Source: Sipunculus nudus
Lineage: Eukaryota; Annelida; Sipuncula; Golfingiida; Sipunculidae
Length of the DNA: 64,000 nt
NCBI GenBank assembly: GCA_026874595.1
Contig: CM049307.1
Span: 1,947,579 to 2,011,578 of the forward strand
Direction: 5' to 3'
Position numbers and translations under genes: made by a program. The notes under the pieces are model-generated. The model searched no databases. It was not told the origin of the DNA and saw only the letters and a program-made list of their open reading frames with translations. Every line of letters begins with the position of its first letter. Position 1 is the first letter of the stretch. Positions 10,827-22,300 of the stretch are shown in pieces.

Positions 10827-13717
10827 GAATATCAGCAGAAGCTGACAAAAGCCCTCAGCCAAAAGAATCTATATATTAATAGCGTAAGGCGATTTTTGTG
10901 ATTTTCCGTATCTCCTCTGATACCGCCGTACGGATTGCCGTGATTTTCGACATACATATGCTCTGGGTTTGTCCAAAGAGATTCCGCCCCCTTTTATTTG
11001 CAATATTTGCGTATTACATGCATAATTAATAATTTTAATATTTGCTCCCCCGCGGACGCCTCTTTTCTTTGTGTCTTCGGGCCTGGTAACACAATGGCAA
11101 CAGAGTGTTTCATGGCAGGACAAAGTTTTTCTCCGGGGGCCCTATCTTGGCTTTTCTTAAATTTGCGGTGACTGGCCCGAAATAATCCCCATTGATGATC
11201 CCTTCTCAAAAGGCAACCTCCGCGCAGCGAAAAGGTCTATTGTGCACAAGGAGATCACGCGTGAGGAAAATGCTCAAAAGGGGGATCTTTCAAAGAATGA
11301 AAATTTCCGAGCGGTAGTGAATGCAGGGTAATGAGTAAAACCCGAACCCCACGGTCCCCGGACCCCATAAACCTATTTCCTCATTTTCTATTATTTATAC
11401 TGATAAAAACACCAATATTGTTGATGTAAGGACAGAGCAAAGTCCCTAAATGTTGCACATTTGTAAATGACCGATTCACTGAAAGATTTATAATTACAAA
11501 AATATTTCGATGAAGACGGACCTCATTTACTTGAATTTGCCGACTGTTCAATTTTGACGGAACCCAGTAACCACCGCTCATATTTTTATTTATGACTAAA
11601 AGAGGACAAAATTAGCACTCATGTCACACACTAAATATAATATTTGTTATTTCAAATAAAAATATAATACTGCGGACACAGTGGGGGAGATTTAATTTGA
11701 AGTACACTAACAGTTGGGCGGACCTGAGACTGATATATCAGAGCACTTCCACATAACAACAGGTTTCGTGCACCATTCATAACAACCATGCAATTTTAAA
11801 GTTGGCAATAATATAAATACGGAAAGGAATAGTTGATTACTTGCATTTCAAGCAACTACAGGTTCCAAAATAATGATTTTGTAAATGTTTTAAATTATAC
11901 TTTTTAAAACGCTACACAAATGAAATAAATAGCAAATATAAAATTATGACAGAAATGTAAAAATACAGATACAAACACAATAATAAATCACAAATGTGTC
12001 ATGGCTTAACGTGATGTCAAATACATGTATGTACTAAAGAAATGGTAAAACAACGAGAAAACGGGGTCTGTGTAATCCGTGAGGTCCGTGCCCCAGGGTC
12101 CGTAAGTGTTTTTTTTTTTATCAAATTTTGTTGCAAAACAGACAATTTTTTTATGTTTTAACCAAACATAATATAAAATATGTGTTTAGATACGATTATG
12201 CTAAAATATCTGGACAAATTAGCATGAGAGTTTAAGAATTACAAATTTTTCTTGGGTTCCGGGATCCGGAGTGGGATCCGGGTTTAACACACTCCCTGAA
12301 CGCAGTGACTGTCTCACTGGAAAACACTGGCTCAGCTTTCAAACAGAAAGGAGTGCGTGATATTTAAAAATATATACAGCCATTAAATGTACCACATAAT
12401 ATAATGCTACCACAAACTTTTGCGCAGCGGGATGGCCCGACCGTGTGAGTGCTCAGTTTTTGTGCGTTATAACCAGAATGCAATTATCGAGATCACGTCT
12501 CAGCGCTGTACTGTACTATCATGCAAGATAACAGGTTCCTTTACTGGCGGATTCACGGGCGCGGAGGGCAACTTTAAATGGCGATGTTCAGCATAATACA
12601 TATTTTCATATAAAAATGATTTTATTTAACATATCAAATTCTTCGAAAATTCTCCGGCCAACCTCTCGGCTTCAATTAGAGTTTTATGCATAACACCATG
12701 CATATAATGGATCTATATATTAATAGCGTAACACGATTTGTGTGAATTTACATGTCTCCTCTGACATTACGGTTTGCCGTGATTTTTTACATACATATGC
12801 TCCGGGTTTGTCCACCATTCGGACAAGAACGTATTCGTCCAGGTCATTCAGACTCCAACACAACGTTAACTCAGAGACAGAACACTTATACCAAATGTCG
12901 GATTCAAAGAGACAGTAACATTGTACACCCGAGACATGAAACTATGACAGGCTATTTGACATCAGAACTAAATGCTCGCCCAAAACCGTGCGTAGCACAG
13001 GTAATTGCTAGTAGTGTTTATAGCAGTAACAGTAACAAGTACGAAATATTTGTTCTCACATGGATGTATATCTGCACATGTCTCAGTTATAAATTTCAAC
13101 TGGAGAGGTATGTACCATGTTTCATAACAATCCACCAAATGCTTCCTGTGAAATAAGCTCCTAAGTTTTACTCTATTCTAAGCTATGTGACCTTGAAAAG
13201 TAGGTCAAGGTCACCCATCCTTGAACATTACCAAGATTTTGAAAATATGCATCAGCACTGAAGAGATGAAGTTTATGTGTTGAATACCTTTGGAGACATC
13301 CCGCTCACAAGGCCAAAGTTGAAAAATCCAGGAAAAATTCATTAAAAATCAGAAATTGTAAGTGGTGCCCCCTTACTTGTGCAGCAGGTACAGACCATCA
13401 GTCCTAATGTACATAGTGAGTTTTGTGAAAATCCACCCAATGGTTCCTGAAAAATTAGCTTCTAAGTGTTTTTCTATAATCTGCTCAAAAATGTAGAAAA
13501 ATAGGTCAAGGTCACCCATCTTCGAACTTGACTAAGATTTTGTGGAGACACAAAACTGAAGAAATAAAATTTTTATGGTAAATCCTTTTAGAGATATCCC
13601 GCTCACAAGGTAAAATTTAACGGACGCCGGACGGACGGAGGGACGGACGGATGGACAGAAGGACGGACAGCTTGGGTGATAACAATAGCCCATCAGCCTA
13701 AGGGCTGAGGGCTAAAA
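10827..13717 (+). mobile_element. Family E element with AGCCCTCAGC ends, interrupted
   Basis: The left end has CAGCAGAAGCTG (a small hairpin) then AAAGCCCTCAGC. The right end (13680-13717) has AGCCC, TCAGCC, then GGGCTGAGGGCT and an A-run, which fold into a hairpin of about 28 nt. The terminal inverted repeat AGCCCTCAGC / GCTGAGGGCT is exact. The body has repeated modules with GACCTTGAAAAGTAGGTCA and AGGTCAAGGTCACCCATC, and a GGAC-rich tract at 13620-13668. A second, partial copy starts at 23886. Comparison with it shows that this copy carries a foreign insert of about 2.1 kb just inside its left end. Confidence 0.8.
10868..13005. mobile_element. 2.1 kb insert in family E, with 110-bp direct repeats
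   Basis: Absent from the family E copy at 23886, where the left end runs directly into GTTTAGAGGTGGTAACAG. The insert begins with a block of about 110 bp (TCTATATATTAATAGCGTAA through CTCTGATA and CATACATATGCTC to GGGTTTGTCC). The block recurs at about 12709-12817 near the right end. The interior has short GC-rich patches with repeated GGTCCGT/CCGGGATCC motifs. I see no recognisable coding sequence; the open frames (10869-11123, 11381-11581, 12752-13156) have no family signature. It could be a small LTR-like or other non-autonomous element. The right boundary is approximate. Confidence 0.6.
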
Positions 13718-14084
13718 ATACAGGTGGCTCACCACTTTTCGGAAACTGAAAAAACTAGTCAATATTTAAGGCAAGATTCATGACAATCCATGCATTAATT
13801 ATAAAGATATTGGAGGTTGTGCATATTATTTTTGATTATTCAGGGGGGTACTTTCAAGCCCCATAGCTCAGAGTATATAGGTCACAGTGACCTAATTTCA
13901 GGTTTCCGAGGATATTTTTTATTTACCTCTTGGATGTCCACTTAGAAGTTTCTACGACCAGCAGTTAGGATTTGTGCCCTCTCCAACGGATGGCCAGACG
14001 GCCGGATGGCAGGACGACCGGATGGACAACCGACAAAGTGCCATTCCTATAACTCAGTTGACTTACAGTCAGCTGAGCTAAAAA
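13718..14084 (+). mobile_element. Right end of an outer element
   Basis: Sequence resuming after family E: a module with CAGGTTTCCGAGGATATTTT and CTTGGATGTCC, then a GGCC/GGAC-rich tract (13985-14035), the AACTCAG...AGTCAGCTGAGCT hairpin and an A-run at 14080-14084. These features match the 3' ends of the other elements. It may be the 3' end of the element starting at 5692. Confidence 0.55.
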
Positions 14085-17000
14085 CTTTGGCTAAAATGCT
14101 TTTTTTTCAAGCTGACATATTCATAAACTTGTTATCAAAACATCTAGAATGATAAAAGATGCAGTCCTTTTATTGTTTAAGGTCCAATAATTCTGCCTAA
14201 ATCATTCAAGTAAACTTGAACAAAGGCCACCTAAGAATAATTTTTGTGCAATGTTACAGAAATTATAATTGAAACAATAATTTTGTAGAAGAACAGTTTT
14301 GCAGTCCTCGGTTTGAAATAGACAATTATAATAATGGCCATAATACCAACTTAAGCTTTTCTGATATGACTGAAAGAACCATGTCCTAGGATAATTCTTT
14401 TGAAAAATTGAATGATGCAACTTGACAGTTTCATCATAAACATTTTAAGCTGAAAGAGACTAAAATTGTGAGGTTTTGCCCATAAAAAAACAGGTCAATG
14501 TAGGTGGCACCACAAAATCTGCAACTTCAAATATGATTCATGTGACCAACATTTGCACAATACTTGGTAATGCAAGCTTCTGTCATTTCTGAGATTACTT
14601 TGTCAGCATGCATACTTGGCCAAATGACTGTTCAAATTCATGTAACTCCACTAAAATTTGTCAAATGCAAACCTTGGGTCATTTCTGTAAAATACTGAAC
14701 AATTTGGCTGGACCGTTTACAAGAAGAATACTTTTTAAAAGTTTTTCAGCTTTTCCCCTATACAATCTAAGTAAATGCAGAAAGCAAAAAAATAAGCTGA
14801 CCCTTACAGAAAAAAGCATAGTTTAAGCAAAATCAAGAAGCACAGAAAAAGCACAATAGAAGTATGAATGGAGCATGCTTTAAGCACAGTTTAGGCAAAT
14901 AATTCATCCAAATTCATTCTTTGGAACCATAAAAGAATTATGAGAATTATTCAGGGGATTATTCTTGTAAAATATTAAACAAATTGACCTAAATGGCATC
15001 AGTCAAAAAACGTTTTACAGGTTTATAACTCATATGGGGAAAATACAGCAAAATGGCTAAGTTAAGCTTCCCATAACTCAGCCAAAAATCACTGAACAAA
15101 AACCATTTGAACAAACTTGAATTATCAACATCTAAGGATAATTAATGTGTGAGATTTAAGAATTTGGCCCAGTAGTTTTTGAAGTAGATCTTTGTAGCCA
15201 CTGAGCTAAACTGGGCTGTTACAGCATATGACTAAATTCAGCTTCCCATAACTCAGCCAAATGTCACTGAACTGAGACCATTTGAACAAACTTCAGAAAG
15301 CATTACCCTAGGATCATTTCTGTGTGATATCAAACAATTTGGCCATATTGTTTCGGAGAAGAATTTTTTGTAGCCATCAGTATGATACGGGCACTATTGA
15401 CCCCCCTATAATAAAGGCTGATGCAGGTGGCCATAAGACCAACTTAAGCTTTTCTGATATGACTTGACAGTTTCATCATAAACATTTTAAGATGAAAGAG
15501 GCTAAAATTGTGAGGTTTTGCCCATAAAAAAACAGGTCAATGTAGGTGGCACCACAAAATCTGCAACTTCAAATATGAGTCATGTGACCAACATTTGCAC
15601 AATATTTGGTAATGCTAGCTTCTGTCATTTCTGAGATTACTTTGTCAGCATGCATACTTGGCCAAATGACTGTTCAAATTCATGTAACTCCACTAAAATT
15701 GGTCAAATGCAAACCATTTGAACAAATTTGAGAGGGCTTGCCTCTTGGGTCATTTCTGTAAAATACTGAACAATTTGGCTGGACCGTTTACAAGAAGAAG
15801 ACTTTTTAAAAGTTTTTCAGCTTTTCCCCTATACAATCTAAGTAAATGCAGAAGGCAAAAAAATAAGGTGATCGAATCCAACAAAATATGATATGTGACA
15901 GATTATTGCATAAAATCTGAGGATGGTAGCTCCTGCTATTCCTAAGAAATTATGGGTTATGTACAGATGACCAATGACCCCTGTACAAAAAAGGTCAATG
16001 CAGGTGGCACCACCAATACCTGATTTTCATATATGACTTATATGACCAACACTGGCATAAATTGATGATGATAGCTCTGTCTATAGAGGCATGGTGCAAC
16101 AGATGCTGATAAACTGGTGCTAGGCTAGATGTATCTGCTTCACACAGCTAACATATAACGGTAAAATGACTCAATTCAATCTTTTATAATTCAGCCAAAA
16201 TTCATTCTTTGGAACCATAAAAGAATTATGAGAATTATTCAGGGGATTATTCTTGTAAAATATCAAACAAATTGACCTAAATGGCATCAGTCAAAAAACG
16301 TTTTACAGGTTTATAACTCATATGGGAAATACAGCAAAATGGCTAAGTTAAGCTTCCCATAACTCAGCCAAAAATCACTGAACAAAAACCATTTGAACAA
16401 ACTTGAATTATCAACATCTAAGGATAATTAATGTGTGAGATTTAAGAATTTGGCCCAGTAGTTTTTGAAGTAGATCTTTGTAGCCACTGAGCTAAACTGG
16501 GCTGTTACAGCATATGACTAAATTCAGCTTCCCCTAACTCAGCCAAAAGTCACTGAACTGAGACCATTTGAACAAACTTCAGAAAGCATTACCCTAGGAT
16601 CATTTCTGTGTGATATCAAACAATTTGGCCATATTGTTTCGGAGAAGAATTTTTTGTAGCCGTCAGTATGATACGGGCACTATTGACCCCCCTATAATAA
16701 AGGCTGATGCAGGTGGCACCACCTATACCTCAATTTCAGATATGACTTATGTGACCTACATTGGCATAAAATCTGGTGATGGTAGCTCCAGCCGTTTCTG
16801 AGATTGTAATTTAAGTATGCTTTTTTGGACAGATGACTAAGTTCAACTTCCTGTAACTTGGCCAAAAATCACCGAACTTAAACCATTCGAACAAACTTGA
16901 GAAAGATTGTTCTAGGAATCATTTCTGTGAAATATTGGACAATTTTGCTGAACAGTTTCGGAGAAGAAGATTTTTAAAGATTTTTAGCTTTTTCCCTTTA

Positions 17001-17176
17001 AAATCTAAGAAAATGCAGTTAGCCAAAAAATAAGCAAAGAGTTTTTTAGATGTCTAATATTTTGCATAAAATTTTGTGATGCTAACTCATGCTGTTTTCA
17101 AAATAGTATGGGTTAACATACAGAAGACAGACAATGGACGATGCCACACCATCGCATAAGCTCACAGGTTCGCTAA
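14085..17176 (+). repeat. Repeat with an internal duplication of 1.0-1.3 kb
   Basis: A diverged repeat that contains two copies of the same segment. 14429-15430 is repeated at 15469-16715 with small insertions in the second copy. Matching landmarks are TTTCATCATAAACATTTTAA (14430, 15470), CATAAAAGAATTATGAGAAT (about 14930, 16217) and TGACCCCCCTATAATAAAGG (about 15398, 16685). The right end, GCATAAGCTCACAGGTTCGC followed by TAAAAA (to 17176), looks like the 3' terminus of yet another hairpin-ended family. No gene is seen; the short plus-strand frames at 14608 and 16610 are repeat sequence. Confidence 0.75.
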
Positions 17177-17965
17177 AAAGTGGGTCCAGTGACCTTGCCC
17201 TCTGACCAGGTAACCTGAAAATCTACAGATTTCCTCACTTTAGGCCATGTGTGAATGATTGAAAGTTTAATTTACAGTTCATCCACAATCTTTTTAAAGA
17301 TGTGGCTCCTGTGACCTTCAGCTTTGATCTCTGGACCCTAAAAAACGAAATGATTTTGACTTAAATGTTGGGTCATTAATAAATCAAGTTTGAAGCCAAT
17401 CTGTCTATCCAAAGCAGAATTATCATCCATAAACTAATTTGTGAATGGATGGGCCCTGTGACCCTGACCTTTGACCCTATGACCCATAAATCTCAAAGAA
17501 CCTTTCCCTATTGGCAGGTGACCTGGAAGTTACGTAAGAGGATTCTAGGCCTAACGGATACAATTTGAGCCCATCTGACCTTCAGGGTGCACAATTCATA
17601 TTTTTTCTATACCTTGCAATATATAGGTCAAGATGACCTTATTTCATGTTTCCAAGGACATTTATCCAGGACAACCCTGAAAGTCACATTTGAAGATTCT
17701 AAGCCAAATGGATACATTTTGTGCCCTGTCTGACCCCTGTCTGACTCTCTGGGTGATCAACATAATGTTTTCAGCCAGTAGCTTGCAGAATATAGGTGAC
17801 CATTACCTAATTTCAGGTTTCTGAAGAAATTTACCAAGGACTTCCCAGGATGAACAGTTTGAATTTTCTAGGTCTAACTGTTATGGTTTGTGCCCTAGCT
17901 GTTATCACCCAGACAGCTTGATTTGAAGGTCTCAAAAATAGAGAGTAAATGCCAAAAAATGAAAA
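17177..17965 (+). repeat. Module block related to 9967-10826 and 37131-38236
   Basis: Contains the TGACCTTTGACC modules, including the uninterrupted version of the sequence split by the element at 7337. It then has three modules of 150-200 bp with GTGCCCTGTCTGA, CAGCCAGTAGCTTGCAGAAT and ATTTCAGGTTTC phrases. It ends at the insertion at 17966. Confidence 0.7.
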
Positions 17966-18175
17966 ACAAGTGACCCATGGGTCATGACACTCAGCTGACT
18001 AGGAAGACATTCTCAAAAGGAATTTTATCATCTGAATGCCAAATCTTTTAGATGGTATCCCCATTAAATTGTAGCTAGTAAAGTACTTCAAAATCAACAA
18101 AAAGTTTCATGATAATATGTCCAGCTATCCCACACAATATAGCCTATAAATCTATACAGTCAGCTGAGCTTAAAA
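17966..18175 (+). mobile_element. Short (about 210 bp) hairpin-ended element
   Basis: Has the 5' end ACAAGTGACCCATGGGTCAT plus CTCAGCTGACT and the 3' end ACAGTCAGCTGAGCT plus an A-run, with only about 150 bp between them. The internal sequence (ATTTTATCATCTGAATG) resembles the first part of the element at 54188. It may be an internally deleted derivative. Confidence 0.6.
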
Positions 18176-18879
18176 TGACCATGCACCTTTTTTAAGGACA
18201 CCCCTGTATGTCAAGACTGAAGATTCTAGGTCTTACAGTAAAGTTTTATACCCTGGCTGACTGTCTGGGTGATTAAGATGTTTTTGGTCAGTAATATAGG
18301 TGAATACAAAATTTCTTCTAAGAGACCGGTTCTGTAACTTCAAATGTTTTCTGCCAGAGCACCAACATTAGGGTGGAGGGAATATATGTACTTGCTTATT
18401 CATTATGGAGCTGACCTTCTGCAAAAAGATAAGTCACTTTACATATTTGCAAAGTAGCACAATTTACATTCAAAAGAATCTTGAACATTAATATTCTCAT
18501 AAAAAAAACAAGTTGCAGGGTAAACATTACTTATATATATGTATATATATATATATTCAAAAGATATGATAGGTTCATGGCATATATATGACACCCTCAA
18601 GTATATGAGACTGAAAGCAACGAGTCATTTTAAGCAATAAATTCATCATTTGGACTTTAGGTTTTCCACGCAATGTTGGAAGAAATTATAAGAGTTAAAA
18701 ATTAACCTACAGAAACCTGTTCAGGAGTATGTAAAGTTCTGTTCAGGCCAATCTGCTCTGAATTAAGGGACCTGGCACCATCAATTTTAATTTAGTGGAG
18801 TAAATTGTTATGTAACATAGATGTCAGCCAATTTTTCGGTCAACTTTCCCTTTTAATCTGAATTTTCTTTGGTACATAC
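18176..18879. other. Intron sequence before the C1B/C2 exon
   Basis: The first 150 bp still resembles the repeat modules. The rest is AT-rich intron with a (TA)n run at about 18532-18556. No coding sequence is visible before the donor of the exon ending at 18880. Confidence 0.65.
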
Positions 18880-19008
18880 CTTCAACACGGAGATTGTTAT
18901 TATCATAGGTAATCTTCAGGTTGATTCTCCCCCGTCTTTCTGTATGATCAATGCCACATAGGTGAGGCACATGTTTTTCACAACGCTTGTGAACGTTCAT
19001 GTCACATG
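18880..19008 (-). CDS. PRKC: Conventional protein kinase C, C1B-end/C2-start exon
   Basis: A 129-bp internal exon with acceptor TTTTGTAG (ending at 19009) and donor GTATGT (18879-18874), both on the minus strand. It encodes [18 protein letters not shown], then [14 protein letters not shown] and YDNNNLRVE. The Cys and His residues are the last zinc ligands of the C1B domain, which binds diacylglycerol or phorbol ester. [11 protein letters not shown] is the linker and first strand of the C2 domain. The exon starts two bases into a codon and ends one base into a valine codon, which the exon at 3847-4003 completes in phase. The exon length equals the vertebrate PRKCA counterpart as I remember it. 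A methionine in the middle of the sequence is not a start. C1A and the first half of C1B must be encoded further right. Confidence 0.96.
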
Positions 19009-19365
19009 CTACAAAACATAACAAGAGGAAAATGTAAATCTTTAAGCTGCAACTACAAATAAATGAATTATACACATAGAACGGACTACAAATGTCTTCT
19101 TCAAATCCCTCTGATTACACAAGTTCCTGAGTCATAGTTGAAAGTATTACAATTTGAAATGGTGAGAGAAAAAACTCTCCTTACTTGTGTATATTTGCAT
19201 GTATAAATATAAGGAATTAGACAGGAAGCATGAATAAATAAAAAAAACGCACATTTAATTCATGACGCAGGTAAGAAACATTTCAGGAATATTTACACGT
19301 GACGTGGATAAGGGTGATTCATCTACCAGTCCAATGTGTAAAAAAACACATTTATGGCTAAAGGA
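19009..19365. other. Intron sequence upstream of the C1B/C2 exon
   Basis: AT-rich intron between the acceptor of the PKC exon and the first inserted family A element. I see no repeat or coding feature here. Confidence 0.65.
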
Positions 19366-22300
19366 ACAAGGGACCCATGGGTCACTGCGCTCAGCTGTTA
19401 TATATGATAAAAAATATGATTTGGGAATGAGGCACATGCTGGTTTTGTGTGGTAAAAAATATAAGCTTTATTATGAGTTGTTGGTGTTAAGCTTATGTAT
19501 GATTTTGATAGTATCTTTGGAGACAGGGAAGAGGATTGATTTCATTTATTTTATTAACAAATGGAGTGCTATTGTCACACAGGTTGTGTTTTGGCTATAT
19601 AACATATAAGCAGCACATATAATAAAAGAGTTTAACTATTTATTAAAATTTAATAACAAATATTGTGCCAATATAATTTTTATTTTAAAAATAATAAGAA
19701 AATCATATACATTTTGAAAGTATCTGCACTGGTATTCAAATACTTTCATTTTTACCTGAATTCCCATTTTTAGCCAAAAAAATTTTTTAATGCAGTACAT
19801 ATTCATATTCGTATTCAAATACATTTGCAAAGCATTCGCACCATGTCTAGTAGTTTTAGCCAAACAATGATGTTGAGAATCCAGAATATACAAAATTCAC
19901 AAATTTAAATAATGATCATAAGTACCTGGTTTTATGGCTTTTATTTATATTAAAACAAGGGACCCATGGGTCATGGCGCTCAGCTGAAGTTTGAAATTTT
20001 TGCAAATGCAAAATATTCTATTGTAATGTTTTTCATTTATATAAGCATATGAGAAGCTAAGAGGAATGGGGCCCTCCTACTTGGTTATAGTAAAGTTCTA
20101 AATATATGATTGCAAACTAATACTCTGACAAGACTGTCATGAAGAAAAACAGTAACAGTTTTGAGATACTGTGATGCAAATGAAAAATATACAGATGGAC
20201 AGGCAAGTGGACAGAATGGACTAATACCTTTATTTCACTTTCAAGAGAATAATGCATTTAAGTTTATATATAAGCCTATTTTTTTGTATATTCACTTTTT
20301 CCATTAATAGTTTTTATCTGATTCATTTTTTTTTTATTTACAAGTTTTATAAATTTGTAATAAAAAAACTGAAAATATAAGTTAAAATATTAGAATTCTA
20401 AGTTGCAATCATTATATATCCAGAGTGTAGCTTATATTGGGTCATATTATGCATACACATATATTTTGTTATTTTTAAATCACAAATGTTTAAACTGAAT
20501 TTAAAAGAAAATAATGCCACAACATGGCATCTACCAGATTATTCCTTGAATCACTATTAAAAAGTTTTGCATATTGGAGTTTTCAGTACATGCTTAATTT
20601 TATTCACTGAAATGAAATAAAAGATTAAATAAATTTGATAAAATAAAAACATATTTTCAAATAAAGTATACACACTGTTGGTTAAATGAGGGACAAACAA
20701 TATCATTGTGCTAATTACTATCTCAGCTATAATTTATTACTGGAATTAATAGTCAATTTCACACCTGGTGAAGTTTTTACTTTTCTAAAGTTAGGAATTA
20801 CTTATCTGATGAACATTCACACACTCATACCAATACATCACTTTGTGGACACAATTCAATGTGCTCTTTAATCATTGTAACCCTGGTGGTAAAATACAAA
20901 ATCTAAAATGTAGCATAGCCAAGAATAAAATAAAATACAGAAAATTATAACATTCATCTAGTTAATGCACCATTTGGGGGGGGGGGGGGGCGTGCAGGGC
21001 AGAGGGGAAGCCTGCTAGTAGTAGCCAAGCTGAGCAAAGGCAAGCTGCCTGGGGTCAGTTACATAATGCAAATGAAGGCTGTACTACCAGGTGGGCTAGA
21101 TGTAAACAACACTTGACATGGTGTATGGAAACTTGAATAAAAGCTACTCTTTTCAATCAATTCCTTTGAAATTTCAGATTTTTAAAGATTAAATCCTTAT
21201 GTATATATGTTGTGAAAATTAAATAAACAGTGCTTACAGGGAAAAAAAAGTGCCATTGCCAAAATTGTACAAAATTTAAGGTATTGATTTTTTATTTATG
21301 CTTATAACTTGACAAATTTGCAAAATTCAGATCTAATTTTGGGTAAACAATTGAATCTTGATTAAATAAAGTTATATTCCTGAAAAAAAAAGTCTCCAGC
21401 TTCAGAAATTCTCATGTTAGGTGAGTAAATATATTTCCTGATTTTTTAAAAATTGCATTATATTTGGGCCCATAACTTCAAAATAATACCCAATACTGAC
21501 CAAATTTTTGGTATGTTCATAGAAAATGTATGGAAGAAAATGAATACTAAATATGATCAAAAAAAGATCAGCGGTTTTGATATTAGGCAGCCTTGAAGTG
21601 TAACAATGGCTTTTTAATGGAAAACGGAGGTTTTTCCTTAATATCTCGAAGGAACGAAGTCCTAATGACCCAATTTTCGGTATGGTAGGAGATTTTGGGG
21701 ACATCTAATGGTATGCAAAGTTTTGGATTCATAGGTCCAACGGTTTTAAAATGTGCCCTTTTAACGGCCGGACGGCCGGACAACGGACAAAGGACCACGA
21801 CTATAGCTCAGATGACTTGTAGTCAGCTGAGCTAAAAAATTAAATGTAATATATTCACTTGGACTACTTTCACATCAATCTACACACTAGACACAGTAGG
21901 AATCTAGATTAATATTATCAACTGCATCTTTGTCTATCATTAATTTCCTTCATATGATCCCTAATGATTAGAAATGAATCATATGATTGATTTTTTTATC
22001 ATTAAAATTTAACTGAAAAATACCATAGGGGATTGCATGGTGTTATTTGGAATAACATTGACACTGTCATTCCATCCATCCATACAAGATTCTTACATCA
22101 TCAGTAACTGCAAGTTAATTTTCTGTTACTCATCAACTAACAAATTCCTTTTCTAATAATTTTTCTTCAATTTGTTATTAAAAATTAATAAAAAATTATT
22201 AATTTATTGTTTATTGTTATGTTGTTTTTTCAAAACAACTACTAGATGAGTTGGGTTGGAAACCTGGATCAACTGTGGCTTGGCATTAGCTGCCTGGCTG

